Assembly (NCBI RefSeq): GCF_027942865.1
Contig: NC_134524.1
Span: forward strand, 8,357,536-8,421,535
Length of the DNA stretch: 64,000 nucleotides
Source of the DNA: Odontesthes bonariensis
Taxonomy: Eukaryota > Chordata > Actinopteri > Atheriniformes > Atherinopsidae
Direction: 5' to 3'
Shown piece by piece: positions 48,816-59,035 of the stretch. The notes beneath the pieces were generated by a model. That model saw only the letters and a program-made list of their open reading frames with translations, was not told the DNA's origin and ran no database searches. Position 1 is the first letter of the stretch, and the number at the start of each line of letters is the position of its first letter. Made by a program: the position numbers and the translations under genes.

Positions 48816-49769
48816 ATGACTGATTGTGTTTTCAGGAAATGTTTGTTGAGCTGTTGACTACTGACACTGTGACGAAAGGGAAAACCAGCTACTAGTTGGC
48901 GCTTATCTATGTGTGGTCATGAATGGAAATAAGTCTTAACAACCGTGCATGATTTATCTGTGGCTGGCATTTTGTTCAGGGACTTCACAAGAGTTTTGGG
49001 AACCAAACGAAGAGTTGAGCACCTGTCCCCCAAAGGTTATTCCCTCGTGTGGAGAGAACTCGACGTGACCGTCCAAAGTCTTCTAAAGATGCTCATCTGA
49101 GTGAAGGCTTAAAATATATTCTGGAAGAGATTTATCAGAGTAGAAACTGTCATTATACAAGATGACGATGGCAGCAAACTCCAACAGCATCGCAGTCGCT
49201 GGATTCCTTCGCTTCAGGGATGAAGGACTTTCTTTGCAGAGATCGTTTTGTTTGTTTCTATTTTCGCTTCAAAGTGATGGAAACTGGTAACAGTAACAAT
49301 GTATTTATTTTGGTATAAGTTTGTATTCATAGAAAGATAACTACAAGGCTGGGAAAAGCCGGCTCAAATTCTCCAATTTTAGAAATTGAAAACAAAAAAT
49401 ATTTGCATGGGAAAATGACCCAAATCAGTTAGATTGATCTAACTGTGGTGGAAGCATGTGGACACTCCAAGGGTTGGATGTCAGATATAAGAATCAGGTA
49501 AAGTTAGAACAGATATTTACATGGTTAGATAAGTAAACTGTGTGCATTAATCCAAAAATGTTCATAAACCTCAAACCTGAATATTTGATCAAGTCAAAGG
49601 GAGGTTTTGGCCTTCTTAGGAGAACATGTATATGTGCAGAATTATTATGAAATTCTGCTTTTTTTTAACAAATCTCGCTTGTTTGTTTTCTTCTGGAAGA
49701 GTGAGAATAATAAACAAGTCAAAATTAGCTAATTAAAACCTTTCTGGCAATTAAAAAAGAAATTTAAAA
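48816..49769. other. No gene recognised
   Basis: AT-rich sequence between the fis1 3' end and the LINE. There may be an older unidentified repeat around 49.33-49.76 kb. Confidence 0.4.
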
Positions 49770-52193
49770 AATCAGTGACCGATATCATCAGTTCCGTTGT
49801 TGCTCAGATACAGACACAACACCCCAATTCTTTTGTGGCAATATCTGGTGATTTTAATCATGCCTCACTCTCTGCTACACTGCCAACTTTTCAAAAGTTT
49901 GTCAGCTGCTCTACCAGAGAAAACAAGACATTGGATTTGTTTTACACAAATGTCAAGGATTCATACATTTCGAAATCAAGACCTCCCCTGGGAAAATCAG
50001 ATCACAACCTTGTTTTTCTCTGTTCAGCATATAAACCCCTTGTCCAGAGACTACCTGTCACAAAAAGGACTGTTAGAAAGTGGTCACATGAAGCTGAAGA
50101 AGCCTTACAGGGTTGTTTTGATGCAACTGATTGGATTTCTCTTTGTAAGCCACATGGAGAGGACATTAATGCCATGACTGAGTGTGTGACTGACTATATA
50201 AACTTCTGTGTGGACAACACCATCCCCACCAGAACAGTGAGATGCTTCCCTAATAACAAATCCTGGATCACCAGTGAGCTAAAGGAACTATTGAACAGGA
50301 AAAAAAGAGCCTTTAGGGAGCGAGACAGGGAGTTACTGAGGAGTATACAGAAGCAGCTCAAAGTCAAGATCAGAGAGAGCAAGGAGGTGTATAGAAAGAA
50401 GCTTGAGAGTAAACTGCAGAGGAACAATATCAGAGATGTGTGGTCAGGAATGAAGAAGATCACAGGCCTCAAGCAGAGGGAGGATCGGATGGATGGAAGT
50501 CTGGACAGAGCAAATGAGCTGAACACCTTCTTCAACAGGTTCAGTTCAGGAACAAGCTCACCATCCTGCCCCCCCTGTTCCCAGCCAAAGAGACATCCCA
50601 CCCTCCTCTGACCCACAGCTTTCCTGTAACATCTCCACCTCAGTCATGGATTCTGCTGCTTCCACTAGTTTGTCTTCAACCCAATCAGGAGATGCTGCTG
50701 TCCCCTTTGCCTCCCCCTCCCACTTTTCTGTTTCTAGAAGTCAGGGGAAGAGGCAGTTGGAGAGACTGAACCGGAACAAGGCTGCAGGTCCAGATGGTGT
50801 CAGCCCCCAAGTCCTGAAGGCCTGTGCAGAGCAGCTCTGTGGGATTCTGCAACACCTTTTCAACCTTAGCTTGACCCAAGAGAAGGTACCACTGTTGTGG
50901 AAGACATCCTGTCTGGTTCCGGTACCAAAGAAAACTCACCCTTCAGTCATCAATGACTACAGACCTGTTGCACTGACATCCCACATCATGAAGGTCCTGG
51001 AGAGACTCCTGTTGACCCACCTGTGTAAGCAAACCAGCACATATCAGGACCCCCTGCAGTTTGCTTATCGCCATGGAGTTGGAGTTGAAGACGCTATCAT
51101 ACACCTGCTTCAACAAACCCACTGTCATCTGGACAAAGCAGGCAGCACTGTGAGGATCATGTTCTTTGATTTCTCCAGTGCATTTAACACAATTCAGCCT
51201 GATCTGCTTCGTCTGAAACTCCAGAAGACTCAGGTGGAGGCCTCAACATACACCTGGATTAATGACTACCTGACAAACAGACCACAGTTTGTCAGACTGA
51301 AGAATTGTGTGTCTAACCAGGTGATCAGCAGCACAGGAGCACCACAGGGGACTGTACTCTCACCATTCCTTTTCACTCTGTACACTTCAGACTTCCAGTA
51401 CAAGTCAGACTCCTGTCATCTACAGAAATATTCAGATGACTCTGCAGTTGTCGGGTGTATCAGAGATGGACAAGAAGCTGAGTACAGAGAGCTGGTGGAC
51501 CGCTTTGTGGCATGGTGTGGGAACAATCATCTCATCTTGAATGTTAACAAAACAAAGGAGATGATTGTAGATTTCAGGAGAAACAGGGTCAGATCAAACC
51601 CTGTTTCCATCATGGGAGAAGAAGTGGAGGTGGTTGAGGAATATAAATACCTTGGTGTTCATCTGGACAACAGACTGGACTGGAGACGCAACAGTGAAGC
51701 CATCTACAAGAAAGGACAGAGCAGACTGTACTTCTTGAGGAAGCTAAGGTCCTTTAAGGTTTGCAACAGGATGTTGCAGATCTTCTACAAGTCTGTTGTT
51801 GAGAGCGTCATTTCCTCTTGCGTCATCTGTTGGGGCAGCAGCATCAGAACCAGGGACCTAAAAAGACTCAACAACCTGATAAGGAAGGCTGGTTCTGTTC
51901 TGGGGACGGCTGTGGAACCTCTGGAGACAATAATACAAAGAAGGATTTTGCATAAAATCGAGAGAATTATGGACAACCCAAAACATCCTCTCCATGAGAC
52001 TGTTATCGGAGAACAGAGTCTCTTCAGTCAAAGGCTTCTTCAGTTTGGATGCAAAACTGACCGCTACAGGAAATCTTTCCTGCCCACAGCCATCAGCATC
52101 TATAATAACTCCTTGATTTAATTGAGCTACATCAACATTTAATTTCCCTCTGGGATAAATAAAGTATTTTTGAATTTGAATTTGAATTTGAAT
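49770..52193 (+). mobile_element. 5'-truncated CR1/L2-group LINE (Rex1- or L2-like), nearly intact ORF2
   Basis: The frame starts in the C-terminal part of the endonuclease domain (SFVAISGDFNHASLSATLP and PPLGKSDHNLVFL). A linker with NNKSWITSELKELLNRKKRA follows. The reverse transcriptase has LNRNKAAGPDGVSPQVLKAC, NDYRPVALTSHIMKVLE, FFDFSSAFNTIQPDLL, GAPQGTVLSPFLF and the catalytic KYSDDSAVVG. The C-terminus ends ICWGSS... TAISIYNNSLI. The two long frames (49775-50611 and 50646-52121) are offset by one reading frame, with a C7 homopolymer (50570-50576) the probable site. The 3' UTR ends CCTCTGGGATAAATAAAGTA and a (TTTGAA)n tail to 52193. ORF1 and most of the endonuclease are missing, as in normal 5' truncation. 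The low number of defects suggests a recent insertion. Confidence 0.93.
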
Positions 52194-52199
52194 AGCCGC

Positions 52200-53010
52200 C
52201 CCTCTTTTCAGCAACAGTCCTGCCATTCATGTCACTGTCGCTTTCTTGATCTGTGGACAATCAGCTCTTTGTGCAGCAGCCACCACAGATGCTGCTGGGA
52301 GAGATGTGCTGTTCTGAGACGGGCCCACAAGCTCTCAACAGAGCTAATGTCAGCTGAGGAAGGGGGTCGTGTCATTATTCTTTCATCTTGAAGGTCTTTA
52401 CTTGCTTGTCCCGCATAAAAACCAACACGCAGACTTTTTACTGTACCACTGCTTTCAGAAACTTTCTTTAAAAACCAGCCGTATGTTTTTGGAGCTGATT
52501 TTGAATACATCTTCAACCCAAAAAGGTCCAACTATCTCATCATTAGTAATACCAACACATAGCAGCACCCCACCTCCACCTTTCTGGGGTCTGATTTGGA
52601 GTGAAGCTCTACGTCTCATCAGTCCATCAAACCTTCTTGATATTTCTTGGCCCAGTCTTGTGTGTCTTGCTCAGTGGTGGTCGGGTTTCAGCCTTCCTTA
52701 TCTCGGCCATGTCTCTGAGCACTGAACACCTTGTACTTCTGGGAATTCCAGGTAGGTCGTAGTGCTGGATTATGACCTCACTGTAGGTGAACGGGTTCCT
52801 GGTAGTTCATTTGGGTCTTTTTTTCCCGCGAGCCTTTTGGCCAATTTGCAACAAAACAGTTGATGGTTCTGCGATCACGTCCCAATATATTTGCAATTCC
52901 CAGAGAGCTGCATCCCTGAAAGACGATTTATGACTTTTCAGGGAGTTAAATAATTGATCATTCTGCGCACCGTGATATCGGATGTTGATCATGTGAGGCC
53001 ACACCCTCCC
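52200..53010 (-). mobile_element. Decayed Tc1/mariner-type transposase
   Basis: On the minus strand, pieces of a DDE transposase can be read in order: RRFDGLMRR, then GGGGVLLCVGITNDEIVGPF, then WVEDVFKISSKNIRLVF, then KDLQDERIMTRPPSSADISS and VESLWARL. The last part corresponds to the family's usual PPSSPDLNPIENLW catalytic region, with substitutions and the expected residues lost. Several frames are needed, so it is an old dead copy. No terminal repeats were recognised. The LINE tail abuts its 3' side. Confidence 0.7.
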
Positions 53011-54505
53011 TCATGACCCGAATACACATGAATGATGTGTTTGAATCCAAAAGGCCTTCAAGTTTATACAGCTTGGAGCCGGAAATTATGTATGAAAATG
53101 ATAATATGGTGAAAATACTTACTTACATCTAATTTGGAGTCAAGTCAAAATCATAGAGTCTATCATTGTTACGATTCTAAAGCTTTACATTTTAAATTGA
53201 GTGTATAAATGGGGGTAAAGTAGGTCATGAGGAATGAAACACATTTTTCCCCTTCATATTTGGAACAAACTCATACAAACAAGCCCAAAGTGGACATTGT
53301 TTGAGATGAAGACGAGCTAAATGGCCACAAAACTGACACGACAAGTGTGTCCTTTGTAATGTACTGTTACGAAAGAGGAAAATTTCCATTTATCTAAACC
53401 TGCTGCGGATCCATTAATCAGGCATTAGTCAATATAATCTTGTATTGATGAGGCAAAAGTCCACGACAGACTCATTCAAATTATTGTTATTTATTTACTT
53501 TATTAAGTGTGTTTGCGGACGCTGTTGGAGTGTTTCCCACTTAGATCCAGATGCATGTCTCCAGAGACAGGCATGCCCTCCTCGTTCGCTCAGTCTGTAT
53601 CGTCCTCATATCTTGATCCCCGGAGAGATTCAAGTCACCGACAGCGTTTTATGACTGGGAGACTCATGGAGACTATCACTTATGTTTGGCCTTATCAGCA
53701 TCGTGGGATGTTACTCATTAACCTGCCTGACAGGACTGAAACTCGGCAGGAACTGATCAGTGAAAACAGTCGTTTTCTTTGGTGTGAAAGAGGTGATCAG
53801 GTGTGTAAACGAAAAGAGAAAAAAAAGTCTTTAAAAACTGAAGCACATTATGAACTCTAACTCTGATGAGCTCGTCTCACAAAGTGTTTAAACACACTTA
53901 GACATCAATGATTCATCAAAGCAGGTGTAATTCAGATCAGCTTCAGTGGGTTTGAGTTATAGGGCCAATGTTCATTGAGTTCCTGCTGGCCTTAAGGCAC
54001 GACTGGAGGATATTAATGTGTAATCCCCATGTGGGAATAGAATACAACTGGGAACACTGTGTGTTGACTAGGTTCCACCATCGCACTGAGGTTACTGTGT
54101 AATCCAGTGCCGCAGCACTTTTTTGTCCGTCGCCTCGTGTGATTGCAGGCATTGACACAATGGCAGTAAAATTTCTATATTCTGTTAATGTGTGAAACGT
54201 CTTTGATTACATCTTGACCTATTTTTTTCCTTCACTTATAAGGTTTGGTGATTTTTTGCATGAGTTCGTTTTTTGTGATTTTTTTTTCAACAGGTTTCGT
54301 ATTGACCTGCAAATCACAAGATCTAAAGTTACACGTGTTCTTGGTCAATCGATGTGTTTAGTCAAAGCAGGCAGGACCGCTAGGAACGTGTTTTTTTTTA
54401 TTTCTCCAGTACCTTTAAAGATAAATCAGCCAGTTCTGTCATGTAAGAAGCTACAGATGATTGTTGGACTTCAGGATCAGGAGTGAGCCAAATGTTGTCT
54501 CCATT
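53011..54505. other. No gene recognised
   Basis: AT-rich with short chance frames only. Confidence 0.45.
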
Positions 54506-54509
54506 GAAA

Positions 54510-54830
54510 GAATAGAAGAATACTTTATTCATCCCCCAATGGGGGAAATTCAAATTAGTCAAGTAGCTACAAAAATGTTTAAATATTTACAATGAATGTA
54601 TTAACAACAACAATAATAATACCAATTCTAGTAAAAATACTACTACTAACTAATAATAATAATAATAAATGACTAAATAAACAAATAAATAGAAAAATCA
54701 ATCAATCAATTTGAGAAGAACTCAGCAGTCATTGTTAAAGCCTTATGGCTGTGGGAACAAAGGACATAAGGCTTCTTCTCCATCCTCGGAGAAGAAGATG
54801 AACTTCAACACCTCGGCTGTCTTCAAGAGA
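54510..54830 (-). repeat. LINE 3' end (minus orientation)
   Basis: On the plus strand ATACTTTATTCATCCCCCAA, then TGGGGGAAATTCAAATT, is the reversed 3' UTR of a CR1-group LINE. The minus strand upstream of it reads SLMSFVPTAIRL, the usual C-terminal residues. Confidence 0.65.
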
Positions 54831-54834
54831 AGAC

Positions 54835-55080
54835 ATAGCTGAACGCACTTCTGAAGGAAGATTAGGTCCTTTGAAGTCTGCACCAAGCTGTTGCATATCT
54901 TCTTCAGGTCTGTAATGGATAGTACAATCTGCCGGCTCTGTGCTGGGGCTTGCTCTGCTGCTGATTGTAAAAAGAAGAGTGCTGCACATGTTAATGAACA
55001 GTGTGAGGTTTCTTTAGCTTTGTTGTCACAGAGAGCTACAGGAGGACTTTTCTACCAGCAGTAATAACAATACGACACTG
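54835..55080 (+). repeat. LINE C-terminal fragment (plus orientation)
   Basis: AGGTCCTTTGAAGTCTGCAC and following sequence resemble the LRKLRSFKVCNRMLQIF region of the LINE at 51.7 kb. It is followed by a remnant of the family's final RRTFLPAVITI-like residues. It lies back to back with the preceding reversed LINE end. Confidence 0.6.
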
Positions 55081-55488
55081 TTCAAGTTCCACTGCTATGC
55101 AGATGACAGATATATTTACATGTGATGAACTGTAATAATGTAATTTATTTATTTATTTGAATAGGGACAATGCACATTAATGAACATCAGTATAAAAACA
55201 AATGTAAATATTCCGGATTATAGCTACAAAGCTAGTTTTCATCAGTAGTCCCTAGGCAGGCAAATACACAAGAAAGAAAATACATAAGAAAAAAATATAA
55301 TATACAATAGAAGCATCACAGGGAATGTTTAGAGTCTACTGGTCACATGACTGGTTTGCTTTCAGCCATAGCTTGAGCCGAGCTCTAAAGCTGATCAGTG
55401 TGGCACAAAGACACAAAGGCCTGGATTCACTGCTTTTAAACTCTGATAAATCTGAGGTTGTTATATCGTATTTGGCTCTAAACACACT
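55081..55488 (+). repeat. L2-like LINE reverse-transcriptase fragment, split by another repeat
   Basis: FHCYADDRYIYM (the YADD catalytic motif) is read near 55088-55123. Further right is LDSLLLNSDKSEVVIS (about 55423-55470), the segment normally 60-80 residues downstream. Between them, 55138-55322 is a reversed LINE tail (TTATTTGAATAGGGACAATG). The fragment is then interrupted at 55489 by a DNA transposon. Confidence 0.65.
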
Positions 55489-57045
55489 CAGTGGGGTTAC
55501 ATGGCACTGAAAGGATCAGATAATTGGCTAAATTACAATAAGACTGAGTTATTAAGTGCATGTAGACACCTTAATCTGACAAGAAATTGGATCGAATCGA
55601 GTTACTCGCGACACGGTTGAAAGTCAAAATAAACGTGTTTGCAGACGGTGAAGCACGTGGTGAATTAGACTTTGCGTTCTGCGCATGCTCGAGATTTTTT
55701 CCCGGGGTCGTGACCCGGAAGTCGGAAGAGACGATATTACTGTTGTTGTCGCCGTCAGAAAGAAAAACAACGCGATGGAGAATGCTCCGTTGGGCATCGA
55801 GTTTGTGCAACAAGCAGCTCATCACAGACCAAATGTAGAGGGACGTAGCTTCATCTTGCTCTGCGTTCTCCATTTTCTCAAATGCCTGAGTTTGTTGTTG
55901 TTGTTGAAGAGGTCAACAGGAAGTGGCTCTATTAGCAACAATTGGAATGGGTACAGCGCCACCTATCGTATCGGAGTATGCATGGGCGTGAGTTTGATTT
56001 CAGAAGTGCTGGGGACAATTACCATAAACCTGAGTAAGGTTTGAAAAGTGCTGGGTACAAGCTAGGCCCATTACTTCCGAATTGAGGTTTCATGATAAAC
56101 AATAGGCATTGCATAAGATGACGCGTATTGACGCGATATTGTCCTCATATTAAAAGTTAAAAGCCATCTGCGCGGTCTTGTTTAGGCCGTCGGAAACATC
56201 CTGGGTTGGGACAAACTTAAGAGTAGGCCCTATTCGTATTTCAAAATCCGCATTTTAGTACACGATTTCGGTTTTTGCACAGCCCTTGACACACCAACAA
56301 ATCTCAGACAAACCTCGACCAAGCAAGAGCGCATCAGGAGACGTGGCCTGGCTACAAACAGCCCTTGGTCTGACAAAGTTTTCAAACATTGCCAGGCTAT
56401 GAAACGACGGATAAGAGTGAACGAGCAGCAACCCCTCTGTGAAATAAGTTTTCATTCATTGGCTATCTCGCCTGATATGCATCATAAACACTGACGAATC
56501 TTCACCTGCAACACCAGCGACGTCTTTCATCGCTCGTTACAATGTAACAGACTGCAGACCGCAAGCGCAGTGTGTGGGAGCGGAGCGGATTCAACATAGT
56601 TTCTATTCAGCAATGGGGGCTGATCGCAAGCGCATTCATACAAGGAGAGTGAAAGCAGAGCGGATCAAATAGTCTTTGGTTAGGAGAATGCCATGATATA
56701 AAATTATAGTTTTTGGGAAAGCAGAGTAGTCTGTTACATGCATGAGGCACAGACTGGTCAAATCAATACATCCACATTTGTTATAGCCAAAAGCGGCGTT
56801 GGCACGTTCTCTACTTTTTTAAAGTGGTGGGGACAAATCTGCTCGTCAGATAAAGTGCCGGGGAAGCGTCCCCACCGTCCCCACCGTCCCCGGTGGAAAT
56901 GACGCGCCTGGGAGTATGAAATGCTTTGTTCCTCTGATCCGATTCATTCACCGCCATATATCCAAGGATAATTACCCTTCCTCAACTCATTCTTATTGTA
57001 ATTTAGCCAATAATCTGATCCTTTCAGTGCCATGTGACCCCACTG
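55489..57045. mobile_element. DNA transposon with about 62-bp terminal inverted repeats
   Basis: The left end CAGTGGGGTTACATGGCACT and the right end, reverse complement CAGTGGGGTCACATGGCACT, match over about 62 bp with a handful of differences. The match extends through GGCTAAATTACAATAAG. Flanking ACT on both sides (55486-55488 and 57046-57048) is a likely 3-bp target duplication. The interior has no recognisable transposase. Without the nested hAT at 55981-56910 the element would be about 620 bp, a MITE. Superfamily not assigned. Confidence 0.85.
55981..56910. mobile_element. Non-autonomous hAT-like element nested in the previous transposon
   Basis: Flanked by a perfect 8-bp duplication, GGAGTATG (55973-55980 and 56911-56918). 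Its ends are imperfect inverted repeats, CATGGGCGTGAGTTTGATTT on the left and CAGGCGCGTCATTTCCACCG on the right (reverse complement). Near the right end it has the GTCCCCACC repeats common in such fish elements. No transposase frame. Confidence 0.8.
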
Positions 57046-57094
57046 ACTGTCTAACCATGTACTTTGACCTCCAGTAGACGTAGCACAAACCTTT

Positions 57095-57230
57095 ATGTCA
57101 GGGGTCTCGAACTGATCCTTGAAAGGGCCGGTGTGGCTGCAGGTTTTTGTTCCAACCCTGACTTGTTTCATTCAATCAACTGAACTGTCTGCACTGAAGG
57201 TCTTAACCAGTTCAGTTGATTGAACCCCTC
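57095..57230. repeat. Dispersed repeat fragment
   Basis: CAGGGGTCTCGAACTGATCC, then GGGCCGGTGTGGCTGCAGG, is a widespread vertebrate/teleost repeat head. An internal inverted pair CAATCAACTGAACTG / CAGTTCAGTTGATTG follows (57174-57188 and 57210-57224). Confidence 0.55.
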
Positions 57231-57429
57231 ACTTCTTTCAAATTTGCTTCCAAAGTGCCAGACTTTTTAATCATTAAGACACCAATGAAAACACAGAGCA
57301 ACAGGGGTGTCTCAAGACTTTTCACAGCCCTTAACTCTTGGCCAGGATGCATCCTTTACCTCAAACCTAAAAGTTTCTTTGAGCAACTTTCTTTTAATGA
57401 TCCACTGCTGTAAATCTAAATGATGTTAA

Positions 57430-57800
57430 TGTCCACATGACTCTAAAAAGCCTCAAGCTGATCTAAAATGCTGCAGTTAAGGGTTCTGACAGGAATAGAC
57501 ATGAGTTATCACACTTCTCTGGTTTTGGCATCGCTTCGCTGGCTTTCTGTGAAATCCAGAACAGACTTTTAAACCTGACATCTGTGTATCATAACATCCC
57601 AAAAGAGCTCTCCTCTCTCTGAGTGCAGGTTTACTTGTGGTTTCTAGGAGTCTTCACCCATCTCTACCTTTATTTTTAGGCTAAAAACATTCAAGCGAAT
57701 GGATACAACTGGCTCAGGTGATAGAAAAACATCTCTTTGTTATGCTGCCGTGGGCTATGACTGCCTCTCTGTTCCTGTGGGTGCCTTTGGATCCTGAGTT
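57430..57800 (+). repeat. Decayed L2-like LINE C-terminal fragment
   Basis: The plus strand resembles the L2 segment that normally reads QNAAARVLT... ASLHWLPV... LLVVPR... FKRRLKTHLF (for example CGCTGGCTTTCTGTGAAATC at 57538). Several breaks; short. Confidence 0.55.
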
Positions 57801-57830
57801 ACACGTTTCTTTATCTCTGGTCTGATCTGA

Positions 57831-58505
57831 TTAAAGATTTCCTCACATTAAAGGCGCTTCTCAAGAGGCTATTAATCTCATATAGATCATACAGATAAAA
57901 TATCAAATAGGTCCTAATGTGTTTTTGATGAGGAGTTAAACATAAAAGCGGCTGATCTTTTTTTTTTATCATTTGATTGTTGGATGGCAAAATTATAAAA
58001 TTAAAAAAAACACACATTTTTATTTATTATTTCTTAAAGTATTGCTTAAACCTGATTGGTAGAAGCACTTTAACCCCTTTGACCTTTGAATCCTCCCACT
58101 CCACTGAGCTCTGGGATGAGTCTGTCTGATATAAGCAACAGACATGAACTCTGTCATAATTAAAGAAAAAGATCAAAAGATATGGTTCTAACACATTATA
58201 ACAAAAGCTTTATTTTCAGTGGGTTCAAATAAGGTGAAATAATGGGAATATTTAGAGATAAATGATAACTTTGTGATTTAACAGTAATCAAAGTGTGGAA
58301 AAACGATTCAAATTCAAATTTTTTCATGTCAAAATGTTTAATTCAGCAATAAATCTAAATCTACTGCCCAGAACAAACTGCTGAACACAGTTTCCACAGA
58401 AAAATTTATCTTTTTTCACAAACTTGAAAGTTTTCAATTTAGTTTTACTACCATTTTTTTTCTAAATCAAGCAAGAATATTTTTAAATGTTCCCTATTTC
58501 TTACA
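57831..58505. other. No gene recognised
   Basis: Strongly AT-rich without features. Confidence 0.45.
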
Positions 58506-59035
58506 GAGTTCCCTGCGGGCCTCCTCTGAGTAAACCAGTGGACACAGGCCTGTTTTTTCATACCTCTGTGCAGTCATCCGCACCGTGCCTCATCCTCACG
58601 TGCTCGTCCCATGTCTCTTTAACGACTTATTCCTGGAAAGAAGATGAAAAGTTATGGCCTTTCTTCCAGGTATGACTGAAGAAAATGTCACATAAAACTT
58701 TTCTTTTTGCATACAAACCTTCAGCGATGTTTTTCTTCTAAATGCACAAACTTATCAGCAACCAACGATGCAGCCAAGTACGCTGTAAAGATGAGCTTTG
58801 CAAACAGTTTGGTTGTAAAATGAGACCTTTATAGTGGGTCAGGATCCACTTTTTAGAGCACCTCAGGTGCAGGTGCAGAAGGTGAGGTCGGCTTCTTGGT
58901 TTAGCTTCAGCTGTGGTTTGAACCTCTGCTTTTTTTCCCTACACAGAGATGGGAGCAGAACGAAAGATGTTTTATATATATATTTATCACTGGAATATTG
59001 TCCATAATGTCAATAAATGTGTGATTAGATGGATT
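58506..59035 (+). other. Candidate two-exon transcript end between fis1 and cldn15
   Basis: A GC-richer block 58506-58669 is bounded by an acceptor (CCCTATTTCTTACAG) and a donor (TTCCAG|GTATGA) and has an open frame ending KEDEKLWPFFQ. A second acceptor CCCTACACAG at about 58946 continues that frame as RWEQNERCF to a stop. AATAAA follows at 59012. The protein is not recognised and the upstream part is missing. It could be a long non-coding RNA or chance. Confidence 0.25.
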
